64,000 bases of DNA from Hanleya hanleyi. Its lineage: Eukaryota > Mollusca > Polyplacophora > Lepidopleurida > Hanleyidae. The stretch covers positions 1-64,000 of the forward strand of contig JAVTVY010020424.1 of NCBI GenBank assembly GCA_036873755.1, in the 5' to 3' direction. Positions 35,721 through 47,911 of this stretch are shown piece after piece. The notes beneath the pieces are model-generated. The model was not told the origin of the DNA, searched no databases, and was given only the letters and a program-made list of their open reading frames with translations. Each line of letters opens with the position of its first letter. Position 1 is the stretch's first letter. The position numbers and the translations under genes are program-made.

Positions 35721-36332
35721 AGACATGGAAAATCCCACTTTCTTTCCAGAGAAAGTTCACCTTACTTCGGAATATCATATAATTACGCGATTATATATAG
35801 TTCCACATTTAGATGGGATTATCTGATTCGAACTCTTCCCTGATAATTGTAAGTACTAACAACAGATTTGATAGGATGATAGATAATGTATGTTACTTTC
35901 ATAACAGCTGTAAGTAATGCAAACAGTAACAATTATATATATTTCACTGTGACCCCGATCGGCCGTGCATTATTATTTTACTCACGCGCTCCGTTCAGTT
36001 CGAAGAATGAGAGTGCGGCTATAACTGTCAAACTGATGAAGTTTACATTTTAACTGGAATATGAATCGTTAAATTTCATACACAACTCATCTATTTTCCG
36101 ATTAAAGTACGCCGATAAAATATAGTGCATAACAAAACACAACAGGCGAAACGTAGTCGGAAAGTTTATCGTGGTCCTGTCTGTGGGGTCTAGGTGGATT
36201 CTACCACGGGCACAGTATGCATTATTTTCCCTGGAAATCGTGGGGACGGTTGGCAAAAGAAACTCGAACTTCTGGGCTGTCGTCGACACCATAGTCGAAA
36301 TTGGTTGTTGTGGGGCCGGTGTCTGATGAAAA
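35721..36332. other. Unassigned sequence
   Basis: In minus orientation it lies downstream of the recombinase-like frame, and could hold its decayed C-terminus and 3' UTR. No separate gene supported. Confidence 0.3.
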
Positions 36333-36770
36333 TCAACATGTGCATCTCTCTGGAAAGTATTTCCAACAAAGAGGCCAGGAGGATAGGGGCGATACGATGG
36401 TGAAACTGTCGAGGAAGTTTGAGTTACGGTTCGCTGACCTAAGGGGGCAATCTGCTCGCGTATTCTGCCGGCAAATACAATGTAAGTTTGAGATCGACTG
36501 GTCTGGGTTGATCTTCACGTAATTTTTTAGGCCTTTCACGTTCGAATGGCCCGATATCTGTATAATTCGGTTGGGTGGGGCCCCCTCATCTGTCAACCGA
36601 TTACCACGAACAGGAACATAATAATCTTTACTTAGCCATTTTTTGGACAAAAAGTGAGCAAACAAAATATGAAGTTGTCTAAACGCAAGCTGTTCTTTTT
36701 GTTTTATTAGGCACAACAAGTAAATAGTTGGTTGATCACCTGTGCTCCAGAAATGGTTGGCATCCCACAC
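36333..36770 (-). pseudogene. Crypton/DUF3504-type recombinase C-terminal fragment
   Basis: A 145-residue frame whose middle reads LTDEGAPPNRIIQISGHSNV followed by KGLKNYVKI. This fits the C-terminal pattern LxxxGxPPxxIxQISGHxNVxxLxxY of the tyrosine-recombinase-like domain in the Crypton-derived ZMYM2/QRICH1-like (DUF3504) group: GH of the H box and a terminal Tyr are present. The upstream arginine box (HSxRKT-like) is not recognisable in front of it, so the domain is broken. N-terminal parts of the same kind of protein lie on the same strand at 41,470-40,800, about 4 kb upstream, so both may derive from one copy split by insertions or introns. Confidence 0.5.
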
Positions 36771-37538
36771 TTGTCAGTACATTTCAGCTTTAATAATTGT
36801 AGATAATTTTATTTTTACATGAAGAAAATATAATAAAAAAATGGGGTGGAAATAAAATATGGGACAAGAGATAACGATAAACGACTGATGTTTTACTGCA
36901 CTGTTTTACAACAAAACTCTTTATTTGATGATTGGCATCATTAAGTTTTTAAGGAGTACTGTAGGCAGTATAACCGGAAAAAGGACAGACATTTTCCACA
37001 TCACTTTGCCAAAAACTGGAAAAATCGGAGAAAATCATTTGTGTTTTCAGAAACGATGGCTGCATGTTGTTTGAAAAATGATAAATTTCCGCATAAAAAT
37101 TATTCACTATTAAACCTTTTTCCCAAATATTTTGCACATGCTCTGTGTAGCATCCAAGACTAAAATCCCTTCCGACACCGATATAATAATTTCGAAATTT
37201 TAGTCGACTGATTTAGCGCGTTACTATAGTAAATGTCATTAGCGCGATGTAGTTTGTCTTTTCATCAGAATTCAGACTTATTTTGTCTGAGAAGATTGAA
37301 ACTAATATTTCTTTCTGCGAGCTTGTGGATCGTTTTCCACTGTGAATCAAGAACCGATCAAAACCGCCCATCTACCCCCAACAATTGTATTAATATACTG
37401 CTTCTGCATACAGTAATTACAAATTGGGACAAAAGAAACCACAGGCTGCTCGGGGCCGAGTATATATGCAACCATACTGTGTATAGGAACTCTCTATCTT
37501 TGGCACCAGACCACTATTAATTTTATTACTTGTTATGT
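36771..37538. other. No gene recognised
   Basis: A/T-rich with several poly-A stretches. Frames at 36,949-37,137 (minus) and 37,233-37,520 (plus) have no recognisable content. Confidence 0.3.
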
Positions 37539-37956
37539 ATTAGCATTAAAAAATCACAAAAAAATTCAGAAAGCTACCGATGCATAAATCCACTTGGCAT
37601 GACAATATTCACCTTATGGGACACCAACTGTGAAAGTCTTGACAGATGTTGACCATGGAAATTTCAAATTCCCGCCACTGACAGCTGATTGGTGCTACAG
37701 AATGTCATTCAATTTGTAAACAGGGAGCCTTCTCACCCCTCACTGATCATGTCTCCATCCACCATGCTTTTCCCAAAGTGGCCCGAATCAACACCAGGAA
37801 GTGCAGTTTGAAGCCTCATCTGCAAGTTGAAATATCAGATGTATCAGAAATGCTGAAAAATCGCAGCTCATAAAATCCATAAACATCTGCTCTCAAATTT
37901 CAAAACAATGTAGGTCGTGGGCACTGACCCGGAAGTGATTAAATCAGGTCTGATGC
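37539..37956 (-). repeat. Direct duplication, copy 1 (~418 bp)
   Basis: Close to 39,879-40,288 along its whole length (estimated >90%). On the minus strand it begins near CACTTCCGGGTCAGTG, then CAACTTGCAG, then an open stretch including GHFGKSMVDGDMISEG before GGGGTGAGAA. The arrangement resembles acceptor-exon-donor, but no longer gene could be built. Confidence 0.75.
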
Positions 37957-39878
37957 CTTTCAGGGATGGAAACATTGTTAAAATAAAGAATGCTCTCATC
38001 TGAACAAACCATACCCATCTCCAAACTATCTTGAGAAGGCACAGATAAAACTATGCTCAGATAGAGATTTTACAGCCTATATACCAAGGGTACCCCCTTT
38101 ATAATTTCCCCTCAGTTTGCCCCATATGACTTAAGACTGAGGTACAAGTAAAAAGAACAATGTCTCACTAACCTGCACGTGTATTTCCATCTGGTAAAAA
38201 GCATCAAGTTGACAATCCTTCTGCCTATAAAAAGAAGTATAAAGCATTAACTAGATATGTCAAACACTATTTTAAATAATTTTTTTATTATTTTAATTCG
38301 TTTTTATGAATTTTTTCAAATTAAAAGTTAAAAATAAAGGAAAATTAAATTTTAAAATGTGACAAAACATAATTTGGTTTCAAGCTGCTCATTTAGACTA
38401 TATTTGGTCAAAATTTCCTTCATGGCAGTGGTTAACTTCCCCATGTAATCAGTGGGTCATCCCAGTAATCTATCAAATGTGATTGAAATTTGATGTTTAT
38501 ACAAAGATCAAAGACATGTTTAATCCTCTAATAAGTGAGAGCAATATACACAAATGTGTACACAACACATACAAAATATAACACAGAGGTGTTTATGTTA
38601 TACACAACTCCCATATAGAGAATATATGTGAGTTCAGTTGGATGGATCTGCATCTCATCAAGATCTTGCTGACAGGAATTAGAAAGATGCACATATTACT
38701 GGTAAACAGGTATTATTACTGAGAAAACTTCTAAATAACATTGAGGAATATATTGTGTCGGATTTCAAGTCCATGAATACAGTGTCTGCAAACAGGCAAC
38801 ACTTGTCAAAACACAACATAGAAGAACAAAAGAAATAAAACTAAATGACAACATATCTGATGGTCACTTGCTGAACTCTGCTACATTAACAACCATGACA
38901 GATGAGGACAGCTGGAAGCTGACTCACTTAAACTGTTAACTGTTTAGTGAAACATTAAAGTGGCAACTCACAGAGAGCAAGGCACATCTTCCAACATATT
39001 TGGAGGACATACCTCTGAGTCACACCGTGCGAAATTCACAGAGAAACTATTTCATGTGTGTGTATGGGGTGGGTACGGGGGAGGCTTGCTAATATTTGGT
39101 GCCTGTAATCCATGTTCCTTGCTACCCACAAGATCTCTGATATGAACATGAAAGAAAATTACAAACTTATAATCCTGGAGATAGCGGAAATGAAATGAAG
39201 AGAGAGATGATGCAACTGCAACTGACAATAGACACACAAATATGTGAAACCATCAACAGTCAGATTAATTGTGGACTGTCTCATTAAAGTTACAAATGCA
39301 AAATGCATTTTGAAAATTCTTTGTGTGTGGAACAAACATCTGAGTTTGTACAGGTGATATGATTATTATTAATTTTATGTGGTTTTAGGCTGATATAAAG
39401 TGGATTTATGCACAAATGATTGAAGCACTGCAGATTTGAACTGAGGTCTAGATTTTGAAAAAAGCATGTAATTGTATGTATGTGAATTTCCTTTCTTCCA
39501 TTTACATTTTATTGTATCTTGAAAATTAATTTGCTCATAATTACCAACTGTGTTAAGTGGACCTCGTCATATTTGGCATTGACAATTGGCCCTAGTACTG
39601 ACAAATCAGTCATTTTTTGCCTATATTTGCTCCAAAAGGTCTCAATTTTGTCGCGGAAATGGCATAAGAATACAAGAGATGTTACCCAGCATTATCAGTA
39701 TGATGTTTATTTCAACCACATTTGGCAAGAAAAAAAAAATTAATAATTAAAAAATTAATTAAAATTAATTACAAAAAAATATTTTATTTTTATTTTTTTA
39801 AGAAAATGGGTTAAACAAGTCAAAACTGTAGCCGCAGTGACGATTTAAAGTTCTCTGGTCAAATGCGCATAAAATTTT
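37957..39878. other. Spacer between the direct duplicates
   Basis: No gene. Very A/T-rich runs at 38,275-38,350 and 39,730-39,800 each lie near a duplicate. The pair of duplicates flanking AT-rich DNA may be an internally duplicated repeat element. Confidence 0.35.
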
Positions 39879-40288
39879 AGCATAAAAATCACAAAAAATT
39901 CAGAAAACTACCGATGCATAAATCCACTTGGCATGCCAATATTCACCTTGTGGGACACTAACTGTGAAAGTCTTGACAGATGTTGACCATGGAAATTTCA
40001 AATTCCCACCACTTAAAACACATTGGTGCTACGGAATGTCATTCAGTTTGTAAACAGGGAGCCTTTTCACCCCTCACTGATCATGTCTCCATCCACCATG
40101 CTTTTCCCAAAGTGTCCCAAATCAACACCAGGAAGTGCAGTTTGTAGCCCCATCTGTAAGTTGAATATCAGATGTATCAGAAATGCTGAAAAATCGCAGC
40201 TCATAAAATCCATAAAAGTATGCTCTCAAATTTCAAAACAATGTAGGTCGTGGGCACTGACCCGGAAGTGATTAACTCCGGTCTGATG
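39879..40288 (-). repeat. Direct duplication, copy 2 (~410 bp)
   Basis: Second copy of 37,539-37,956. The acceptor-like CAACTTACAG is kept; the donor-like site is weakened to GGGGTGAAAA. Confidence 0.75.
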
Positions 40289-40799
40289 TTCTTTACATAG
40301 TATGACTGCATATACCCTCGACCCCAAGCAGCCTGTGAAAGAAACTAACGGAAGGGTGGTAACATAATAATGATGAAGTACAGCGAAAGCTATGAATTCT
40401 GATACCTAGATAAACCGAACCAACCTCTATACACCAACATTATTCATGGTTCCGTTACTTAAGTCTTAAGTATTTAGAAGAGTAATAAACCATAACCCTG
40501 CGAAAACTGACACTATAATCCGGTCCCAAGCCTGATCCGTATACATAGGTTTCAAGGTCATAGTTTATCTTACGGGACCAAATTAAACTGTATCTTTACG
40601 AAGTCAAACGTTTGCCAACCTTTGTCATATCCGAACCAACTTTCATCTCTTTCATACTGTCGTATAGTTTGTTCATTCCCGTGGGGGATGCTTTGCACCA
40701 GGTCTGGTTTGGTGTGGGGTGGGATACATTGCTTCATATGTAGAAAGGGCTGTCGGCGATATTAAACTTTTGAGTAAGCTTTGATTTGTACAAAAAGTA
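40289..40799. other. Unassigned sequence
   Basis: Lies just downstream (minus orientation) of the recombinase N-terminal pseudogene. No domain signal found. Confidence 0.3.
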
Positions 40800-41470
40800 A
40801 AGACCAACTGGGTGGCTCTCTGACATTTAAGGGGTACTGTAACTTCGTGGTTTGTTCAACGTAACAGTTCGTGGATTTGCGTTTGTGCGAGTTTTCATTT
40901 GCCGATCCGGGCTGTATTGCAGGTAACGTTCTCCCTCTTCTTCGTTCAGAGTAATGTCCCCCTACATCAAGACCCAGGATTCCTTTCCAGTTCTGATGCC
41001 GAAATGTACATAGTTGGTGAGCCACATTGAATGCAGGAAGGAATTTGGATCATCAGGCCCCAATTGGTTGGCGAACAATAACTTCTGGATGCCTTCCTTC
41101 GACATTGGATGGTTTGTGTTCTTTTCCAATGGACTTCATCTGCTCCTGTTTTGATTTCAATACCTCCTTACATCTACTGAATTGTATATCAGTCATGATG
41201 GGCACACCAAATTTCTTCTTCTTCAGATGTCTGTCCATTGATGATAGGCCTTAATGTCGTTGGTTCATACTCCCATCATTCTTCCTCACTGAGAGCATGA
41301 AATTGGCAATGTAATTATCCAGTTCTTGTAGAGCGATCAGTTCTCGTTCATGGCTCTCCTTCTGAGATGAGCTGAAAATTGCCATATCACTTTTTTTCTG
41401 TTGGTGTTTTCATTTTCCTGGGTCCTCAGAAATCCTTCACATCATCCACAGTGACTGTGTTGAAACGCCC
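40800..41470 (-). pseudogene. Crypton/DUF3504 (ZMYM2/QRICH1-like) recombinase N-terminal relic
   Basis: Minus-strand translation, switching frame several times, follows the conserved N-terminal half of this group: VDDVKDF then LRTQENENTNRKK; next frame LDNYIANFMLSVRKNDGS, an in-frame stop, then MDRHLKKKKFGV (from 41,238), RCKEVLKSKQEQMKSIGK; then in another frame SMWLTNYVHFGIRTGKE and GDITLNEEEGENVT. The pattern is typical: short conserved LDxYLxxFxLSVRKxDGS, RyLKxK, FxxxRxVLxxKxKxLKxxGxG, WxxxxxHFGxRxGxE, GDxxLxxD. At least three frameshifts and two stops show it is dead. These proteins derive from Crypton tyrosine recombinases. Confidence 0.65.
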
Positions 41471-43066
41471 ATTATTTACAAGAAAACAAGAAAACGTATG
41501 ACCCCACATGCAGGCCGATAAACTGATGCCCACTTTTTCATCAGAGAGTTCCTAATCGCTATCATAAAGGACCTTCTATCTGCGAATCTCTACATCAAAG
41601 AGCTTTGCCAATGTGATATCAAGCAACATGTTCACATTGTAGAGACCTAATTATTTAATAATCCGATGAAACAAAATTGTGAAACATGGTCATTGATCAC
41701 TGCATAAGATGATGGGGATAACCGGCTGTCACAGACCTATCAAAACGCATGAGAGCTTTGTTTAGCAGTACCGCTATTTTCGTTACCTATGTGAGAGCAA
41801 CCATGGCAAATTTGTGTATAGTTTTGAAGAAATAATTTTTTTTATTTATATGCCCATCAGAATTACTTTGCGGAAGAAATCATATTCAACTCTAATAACT
41901 GGTATATTCAAGAGCTCGAGGTGGCAATCTTTGGATATAATTTCTTTCATACTATAGGCCTGACAGAATTTGGCCATAACTCTTCCTATGAATAATGCCT
42001 GTGTTTGTGGCTACACACAATTCTGAGATTGCCTGGGTTTGTTATCAACTTGGGGCTTTTGTCCACTTGGAACTTTTGTCTGATGAAGCTTTTGTCTGTT
42101 GGGTTTTTTGTCCACAGTGCCTCTGTCGAGATACACCAACTTCACACCCCTCCCCCTCCCATATCAGATGGATATTCGGCATGTTGTTGTTGTTGTCTTC
42201 AACATTTGGATTTCCAATAGACAGAGACTTGTGAAATTTGCAGCAGTTTCAAACATGGATATAGCCCACGTATGCTAATATTTCTTTCTTCTGGGTCTTT
42301 GCTTCACAATGATACTTCAGTTTAGTCACGGAGTTCAAGCAGAAATGAATCCACGAAAAATGAGCATGGCATAACAAATTGCCGATTTGCGGAAAATCCG
42401 GAAGCGGACCCGAAAATTAGAAGCAGCGTTACAAGTTCAACTAAGGCTACTTTAACTACTGTCCTTAAAAACGGCAAGAATTATTTTATTCTTGAAACAG
42501 TTCAGTTTTCTAAGTGAGAATTGGTAGTATTCTCACGAAAGAAAAGAAATAATTGATCCAGAGATCCGATTTTAGTTTGAAGTCCGGGTTTTTATACATG
42601 CACTTCTCAAGCACTTCAGCATTGAGACGGGGGGCGAGACCGTACGAGAGAGAGAGAGAGAGCAGACGCTAATTACAAAACAAGAAAATGATATATTATG
42701 TTTTTAATGTGAAATGGTACTTAGAAGAGTGAAATCTATTTGTGTGGGAGTATAATCTTGCAACTGAACCGCAGTCGTCATTAAACAAAAACAACATGAT
42801 TCGTCGGTGAAATAGCATCCAGAACAGACACTACCATACTGTACCGTGAACAGTTATCAGCCTGATGATATTGAATGAAATTTATACCACAGACACTGCT
42901 GTTTATTACTGGTTTGTTGGTAAGAGTGGAGTCAGATCACAGTGCAATAGTTTCACGGTTGTGCAGAAATTTCTCTTTGAAAATACTGACAGAAACATCT
43001 GGGAAAAGGCCTACGACTATACACCAGTTTGCAAAGAATCTCTGCAATTTAATGGGCTGGTTTATT
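41471..43066. other. Unassigned sequence
   Basis: May contain the eroded N-terminus of the recombinase relic. A (GA)7 microsatellite lies at about 42,649-42,662. Frames at 41,995-42,234 and 42,865-43,107 have no support. Confidence 0.3.
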
Positions 43067-44641
43067 GTCCTCCGCCACGAAGTGGTGGGAGGACTTGGAA
43101 ATGCTAGCCGTCCGTCCGTCCCACATCTTGTGAACGCGATATCTCGAGAACAATTCGGCCAATCGACTTCAAACTTGAGAAGGTGCTTCACATCAGTTAG
43201 ACGGCCATTGGTATTGATTTTCACTGAGATACGTAATCCAAGATGGTCGCCATCGACCATATTGGATTCTGTCCGTCCCACATCTTGTGAACGCGATATC
43301 GCAAGAACAATTCGACCAATCGACTTCAAACTTGAGAAGGTGCTTCACATCAGTTAGACGGCCATTGGTATTGATTTTCACTGAGATACGTAATCCAAGA
43401 TGGCCGCCATCGACCATATTGGATTCTGTCCGTCCCACATCTTGTGAACGCGATATCTCAAGAACAATTCCACCAATGGACTTCAAACTTGAGAAGATGC
43501 TTCACATCAGTTAGACGGCCATTGGTATTGATTTTCACTGAGATACGTAATCCAAGATGGCCGCCATCGACCATATTGGATTCTGTCCGTCCCACATCTT
43601 GTGAACGCGATATCTCAAGAACAATTCCACCAATGGACTTCAAACTTGAGAAGATGCTTCACATCAGTTAGACGGCCATTGGTATTGTTTTTCACTGAGG
43701 TACGTAATCCAAGATGGCCGCCATCGACCATATTGGATTCTGTTCGTCTCACATCTTGTGAACGCGATATCTCAAGAACAATTCCACCAATCAACGTCAA
43801 GCTTGGGAAGGTTCTTCACATCAGTCAGACGGCCATTGGTGTTGATTTTCACTGAAGTACGTAATCCAAGATGGCTGCCATTGACCATATTGGATTCCAT
43901 CCGTCCCACATCTTATGAACGCGATATCTCGAGAACAATTCAACCAATCGACTTCAAACTTGGGAAGGTTCTTCACGTCAGACGGCTATTGGTATTGATT
44001 TTCACTGAGGTACGTAATCCAAGATGGCTGCCATTGACCTTATTGGATTCAGTCCAACCCACATCTTGTGAATGCGATATCTCGAGAACAGTTCGACCAA
44101 TCGACTTCAAACTTGAGAATGTGCTTCGCATCAGTTAGACGGCCATTGGTCTTGATTTTCACTGAGGTACCTAATCCAAGATGGCTGCCATGGACCATAT
44201 TGGATTCACTCCGTTCCACATCTTGTGAACGCGATATCTCGAGAACAATTTGACCAAACGACTTCAAACTCGAGACGGTGCTTCACATCAGTTAAGACAG
44301 CCATTGGTATTGATTTTCATTGAGGTAGTATGTAATCCAAGATGGCTGCCATTGACCATCTTGGATTTCACTCACCCATATTGTACCCATCTGTGTTGTG
44401 AACGGGATAGCTTGATCTATTCTACCCATCGATTTATAAACCTCACCATCCACAAATCCATATACAACTACAGACTTACATTCCAGTGTTACACTACCCA
44501 TTACTGCTTCCCAAACCTCAGATTGTCTCAACAATTCCAGATAAACGTCTCTTTCCACATACACATATCCACTTTCCAAGTTATATTCAAGGAGATATTG
44601 GAAGCGCTGTATGCTCTCAAACAGGCTACTTGGCGGAGGAC
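43067..44641. mobile_element. Pearl/HINE-like element with 157-bp array
   Basis: Starts with a hairpin (GTCCTCCGCCAC...GTGGTGGGAGGAC, 43,067-43,094), then GTCCGTCCGTCC and CTTGTGAACGCGATATCTC, the same leader as the element at 22,852. A 157-bp array follows, then a non-repeated tail. It ends with GGCGGAGGAC at 44,632-44,641, the perfect 10-bp inverse of its first bases. Units of ~160 bp are the size reported for pearl-element core repeats. No protein encoded. Confidence 0.6.
43108..44420. repeat. 157-bp tandem repeat, ~8 units
   Basis: CACATCTTGTGAACGCGATATC recurs near 43,126, 43,283, 43,440, 43,597, 43,754, 43,911, 44,060 and 44,217, with a degenerate ninth start near 44,395. The middle units are nearly identical; outer ones diverge. 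Each unit carries CCAAGATGGC(C/T)GCCAT, close to the YY1 consensus. The overlapping frames seen on both strands are all array products. Confidence 0.95.
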
Positions 44642-46084
44642 CTACTAGCTACTCAGCTTGTGTTTTTATTAAATATGACTTGTTCGAAAATGTATTGCTG
44701 TAAGTCACCATGCATGTCTGTTAATTTTTGTCTCCAGATTTACTGGTGAATTAGTCATGGAGAACCTGAATTGAGAATTAAAACACTGAACGGGCCAGTA
44801 GTTATTGAAACACCTGACTGTTCAATTACTGGGCAGTTTTCTCCATCTACTGCATTGCAAATTAGCTTCATTGCAGAAATACATTCCCGGATAGTTTCAA
44901 AGGATACATGTGCAAAGACAGTACACCAAGAGTTGTCGCCCATGCTTCACGAGATCAACTCCGGTGATTCCAATGCTGAAAATGAGCGTCTTTTGGCTGT
45001 AGGTGCATTTATATGAGCCATCTGAACCAGTCAAGATTAGAGGAATAGAAGAGTCAAAGACCTATACATAATTATTCTGAAACATTCTAGGGGCCAAGGT
45101 ATAACGGAAATTTATTATTTTTGCATTTTTTCCTGCTGCCGCCTATACTTACCACATTACGATGAGCTAAAGTTACTCGTAGTGCGCATTTCATGATGGG
45201 AAGGAAACCTGGCTGATTTTCAAACTGTCCAACGATCTATTGGGGTCACTAAAATTAATAGTTCATTTATCATCGCTCCCTGCCCCAAAGATTCGTGTTA
45301 TTTATTATTGTCACTAACTGCAGTATGTGTCTCAGACATTTTGTTCTAGCAACGTGTGGCAACATGTATTGAAGAGCTAATTTATGCTGATTACATTGTT
45401 CATACTCACAATAACTTAATTAGAAAACAAATAGTTTTGCCGCCCCCCCCAACACACACAAAACACACACACACACACACACACCCACCCGGCACATCGG
45501 AGTACATGGACAATTTACCATTGTTCACGTTGTTATCTTTGCTAAATTCCCGAAAATCTCTCACGCTCTGGGGAAAACTGCAAATTAAGGTGAATTCCTC
45601 CACCATTTCCCCCATAGGTTCTTTTAATTATTATGAATCTGATGTTTCTTATATAAGTAAAAGTATAGTAAATTATATTTTTAAAAAAATGCTAAAAAAG
45701 CGTACACTTATGATGACCACAACATCCATGCCCAAATTTGAGAGAAAACTTGAAAACCGATTTCATTTCTCCACATACAGAACCCTTGGCAATACTCTTG
45801 ATCTTGTCGATCTGGCAAACATTATCAGCTTCCGTAAAAGACAGAACCGCTTTTTTTGGCAATTTTGACACTGAACTCAAATAAATTTCCATTGGAATGG
45901 AGTGGGGGTTTCAATTGACTACCGCATCAAAGGAAAAGCAAGTTTTAACAAATCACAAACATGTTACTTATTTCTACCTTGAATAATTGTTAACATGCAT
46001 GTTCTTTCAACATTTTGGGAATATCGCAGAGATATTTCTGAATGTTGGATCTGATGTTGATGATGCACTACAGTGAGCTCCGCC
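44642..46084. other. Unassigned sequence with microsatellite
   Basis: C-run and (CA)n at 45,440-45,485. The 81-residue frame at 44,771-45,016 and 170-residue frame at 45,356-45,868 have no motif and include the microsatellite or low-complexity stretches. Confidence 0.35.
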
Positions 46085-46570
46085 ACGATTTCTTCAATCA
46101 ATATTGCCGCAACTTTTTGTTCTGGCAATAATACCGTAATATTGCCGTAACACGAGTCCCCTGCAGCTGGGATAGCCCACAGTGTTGCCAGAAGTTTTCT
46201 GTCTGGCAATATTGCGGTAATATTGCCGCAACAGTACGGTGATATTGCCGCAACATGGTCTCCGTCCAGGCTATCTTACAGTGTTGCCGGAAGTTTTCTT
46301 TCTGGCAATATTGTGGTAATATTGCCGCAAAATTGCGGTGATATTGCCGCAACATGGTCACCGTTCAGGTTATCCTACAGTGTTGACGGAAGTATTCTTT
46401 CTGGCAATATTGCGGTAATATTGCCGCAACATGATCAGTGTCCAGGTTTTCTTACAGTGTTGCCGGAAGTTTTCTGTATGGCAATAATGTGGTAATTTTG
46501 CCGCAATATTGCCACAACATGGTCGCTTTCATATTTAAATTAGGTTGCGGCAATATTGCTGCAACTAGTG
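46085..46570. repeat. ~100-bp tandem repeat rich in GGCAATATTG palindromes
   Basis: AGTGTTGCC(G/A)GAAGTTTTCT followed by GGCAATATTGCGGTAATATTGCC recurs at about 46,180, 46,279, 46,378 and 46,456. Each unit can fold on itself through GGCAATATT/AATATTGCC. Confidence 0.85.
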
Positions 46571-47284
46571 GCAAGAAGCTTCTATTTTGCTAAGGGTATA
46601 CAAATAGCCAACATGCTATTGTCTCTTGGAAGAATAACTAATTTATCTTGAAGGTCAGCAAGAACTTCTTGCACTATGGTGCCTCTCAACATTTGTTTTG
46701 ATTGTGAAAGGGTTTTTCTGTCGATGTGGCAACTTTGTTAATGTCTTTGAGATGAACCGACAATATATTACGCACATTCACTCCCATTCCTCAACCCCTC
46801 ATAGTGTTTTAACTCTTATTTTATTCCCCCCCCCCCCCTGAGCCTGACGAGTTATTACTAAACCTGTAATCACATTCTCACGGTTAAAAATGAACGTGAT
46901 TTACTCCTTAGTATGGAATCGCTCATTGGCGTTAAAAGCACCGTACTTTCATATTACTTGAACACATTTTTTAATTCTATTTCGTCCGTACGCTCAGACC
47001 CCGAATTAGGAATAATCGTTGTTCTGAGATGAAACCCACGATTGCTCATTGCTATTGAAACCATATCATACCTAACAATTGGTTAGAAGATCAGCAACAT
47101 CGAAGATGAGATCAGCAACATCAAAGATGAGATTAATGTGAGTAGCTAAGGAAACAGGGAAAGGCAGAATCCGAGCTAAAGTGGGACACAGCACATTCTT
47201 GTAAACATTTCTCCATTTCATTTCCGTGATTTTATAAGCACTAAGTTCTTTGGGAAGAGAGAAAAGCCATCAAATTTTGCCAAA
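46571..47284. other. No gene recognised
   Basis: A C-run near 46,827 is the only conspicuous feature. Confidence 0.3.
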
Positions 47285-47345
47285 AGGCAATATACAAGCG
47301 TCTAGTCCGTCATTCGCTATTCAGTCGTCATCTGTTAAAGAATTT
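47285..47345 (-). repeat. Solo Penelope-like tail
   Basis: ACAAGCGTCTAGTCCGTCATTC and following words are the reverse of the family's 3' end. It faces the plus-strand copy at 47,912. Confidence 0.7.
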
Positions 47346-47911
47346 TCGCATGTATCATGAAAATTTATTTGCGAAACAGTTTCATCAAAGAAAATGCTTT
47401 GGAAGAACTGACGTGACCGCATGTTAAGAAGTCACGGCCACGATAAGGGGGGCATACTTAACCTAGACTTCTTTTCGTGGGAGATAACCACCTACTGGTG
47501 GCTGATTCAGAAACTAGATTAATGTCCTGAAACGTTGGTCAGTGCAAAATATCTGCGTATATTCCCATTTTTTTATGTTAAACGCCTGGCTCACAGTCAC
47601 TGCATGGAGAGGGGAACAAAACATGTGCCTGTTTCACGTCCCTCTTTTTGGGGTATGGCTATCTTGAATTTATCCGACCAAGACTCTATCAAACTGACAA
47701 ACTGATCTATCATCATTCTGCTGAGCGCCAAGTTGATGAGATAAATCCATGTACAGTCTTCTCTCAGATAGCATATTCTGCAAGTGTGGCACTTATGAGG
47801 ATATTCTGTGCTGTATATCGGCATTATCAAATTCTATGATAATTATCGTTCGATTACGACAAATTACTATCGTATCGTACAATATCTTCTTGACAATCTC
47901 CAGAATACCAT

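Noticed and set aside
40762..41025. 87-residue minus-strand frame taken as a protein by itself
   Set aside because: A neighbouring frame in the same DNA gives the conserved recombinase words (YVHFGIR, GDITL), so this frame is a shadow of a decayed pseudogene.
42937..44267. Overlapping frames on both strands repeating 50-60 residue blocks
   Set aside because: They are translations of the 157-bp tandem array; identical blocks appear on both strands.
22852..44641. CRISPR arrays at the regular repeats
   Set aside because: Repeats are contiguous tandem units with no unique spacers, in a eukaryotic context with LINEs and introns.
45356..45868. 170-residue frame
   Set aside because: Runs through a C-run and (CA)n microsatellite and has no recognisable domain.
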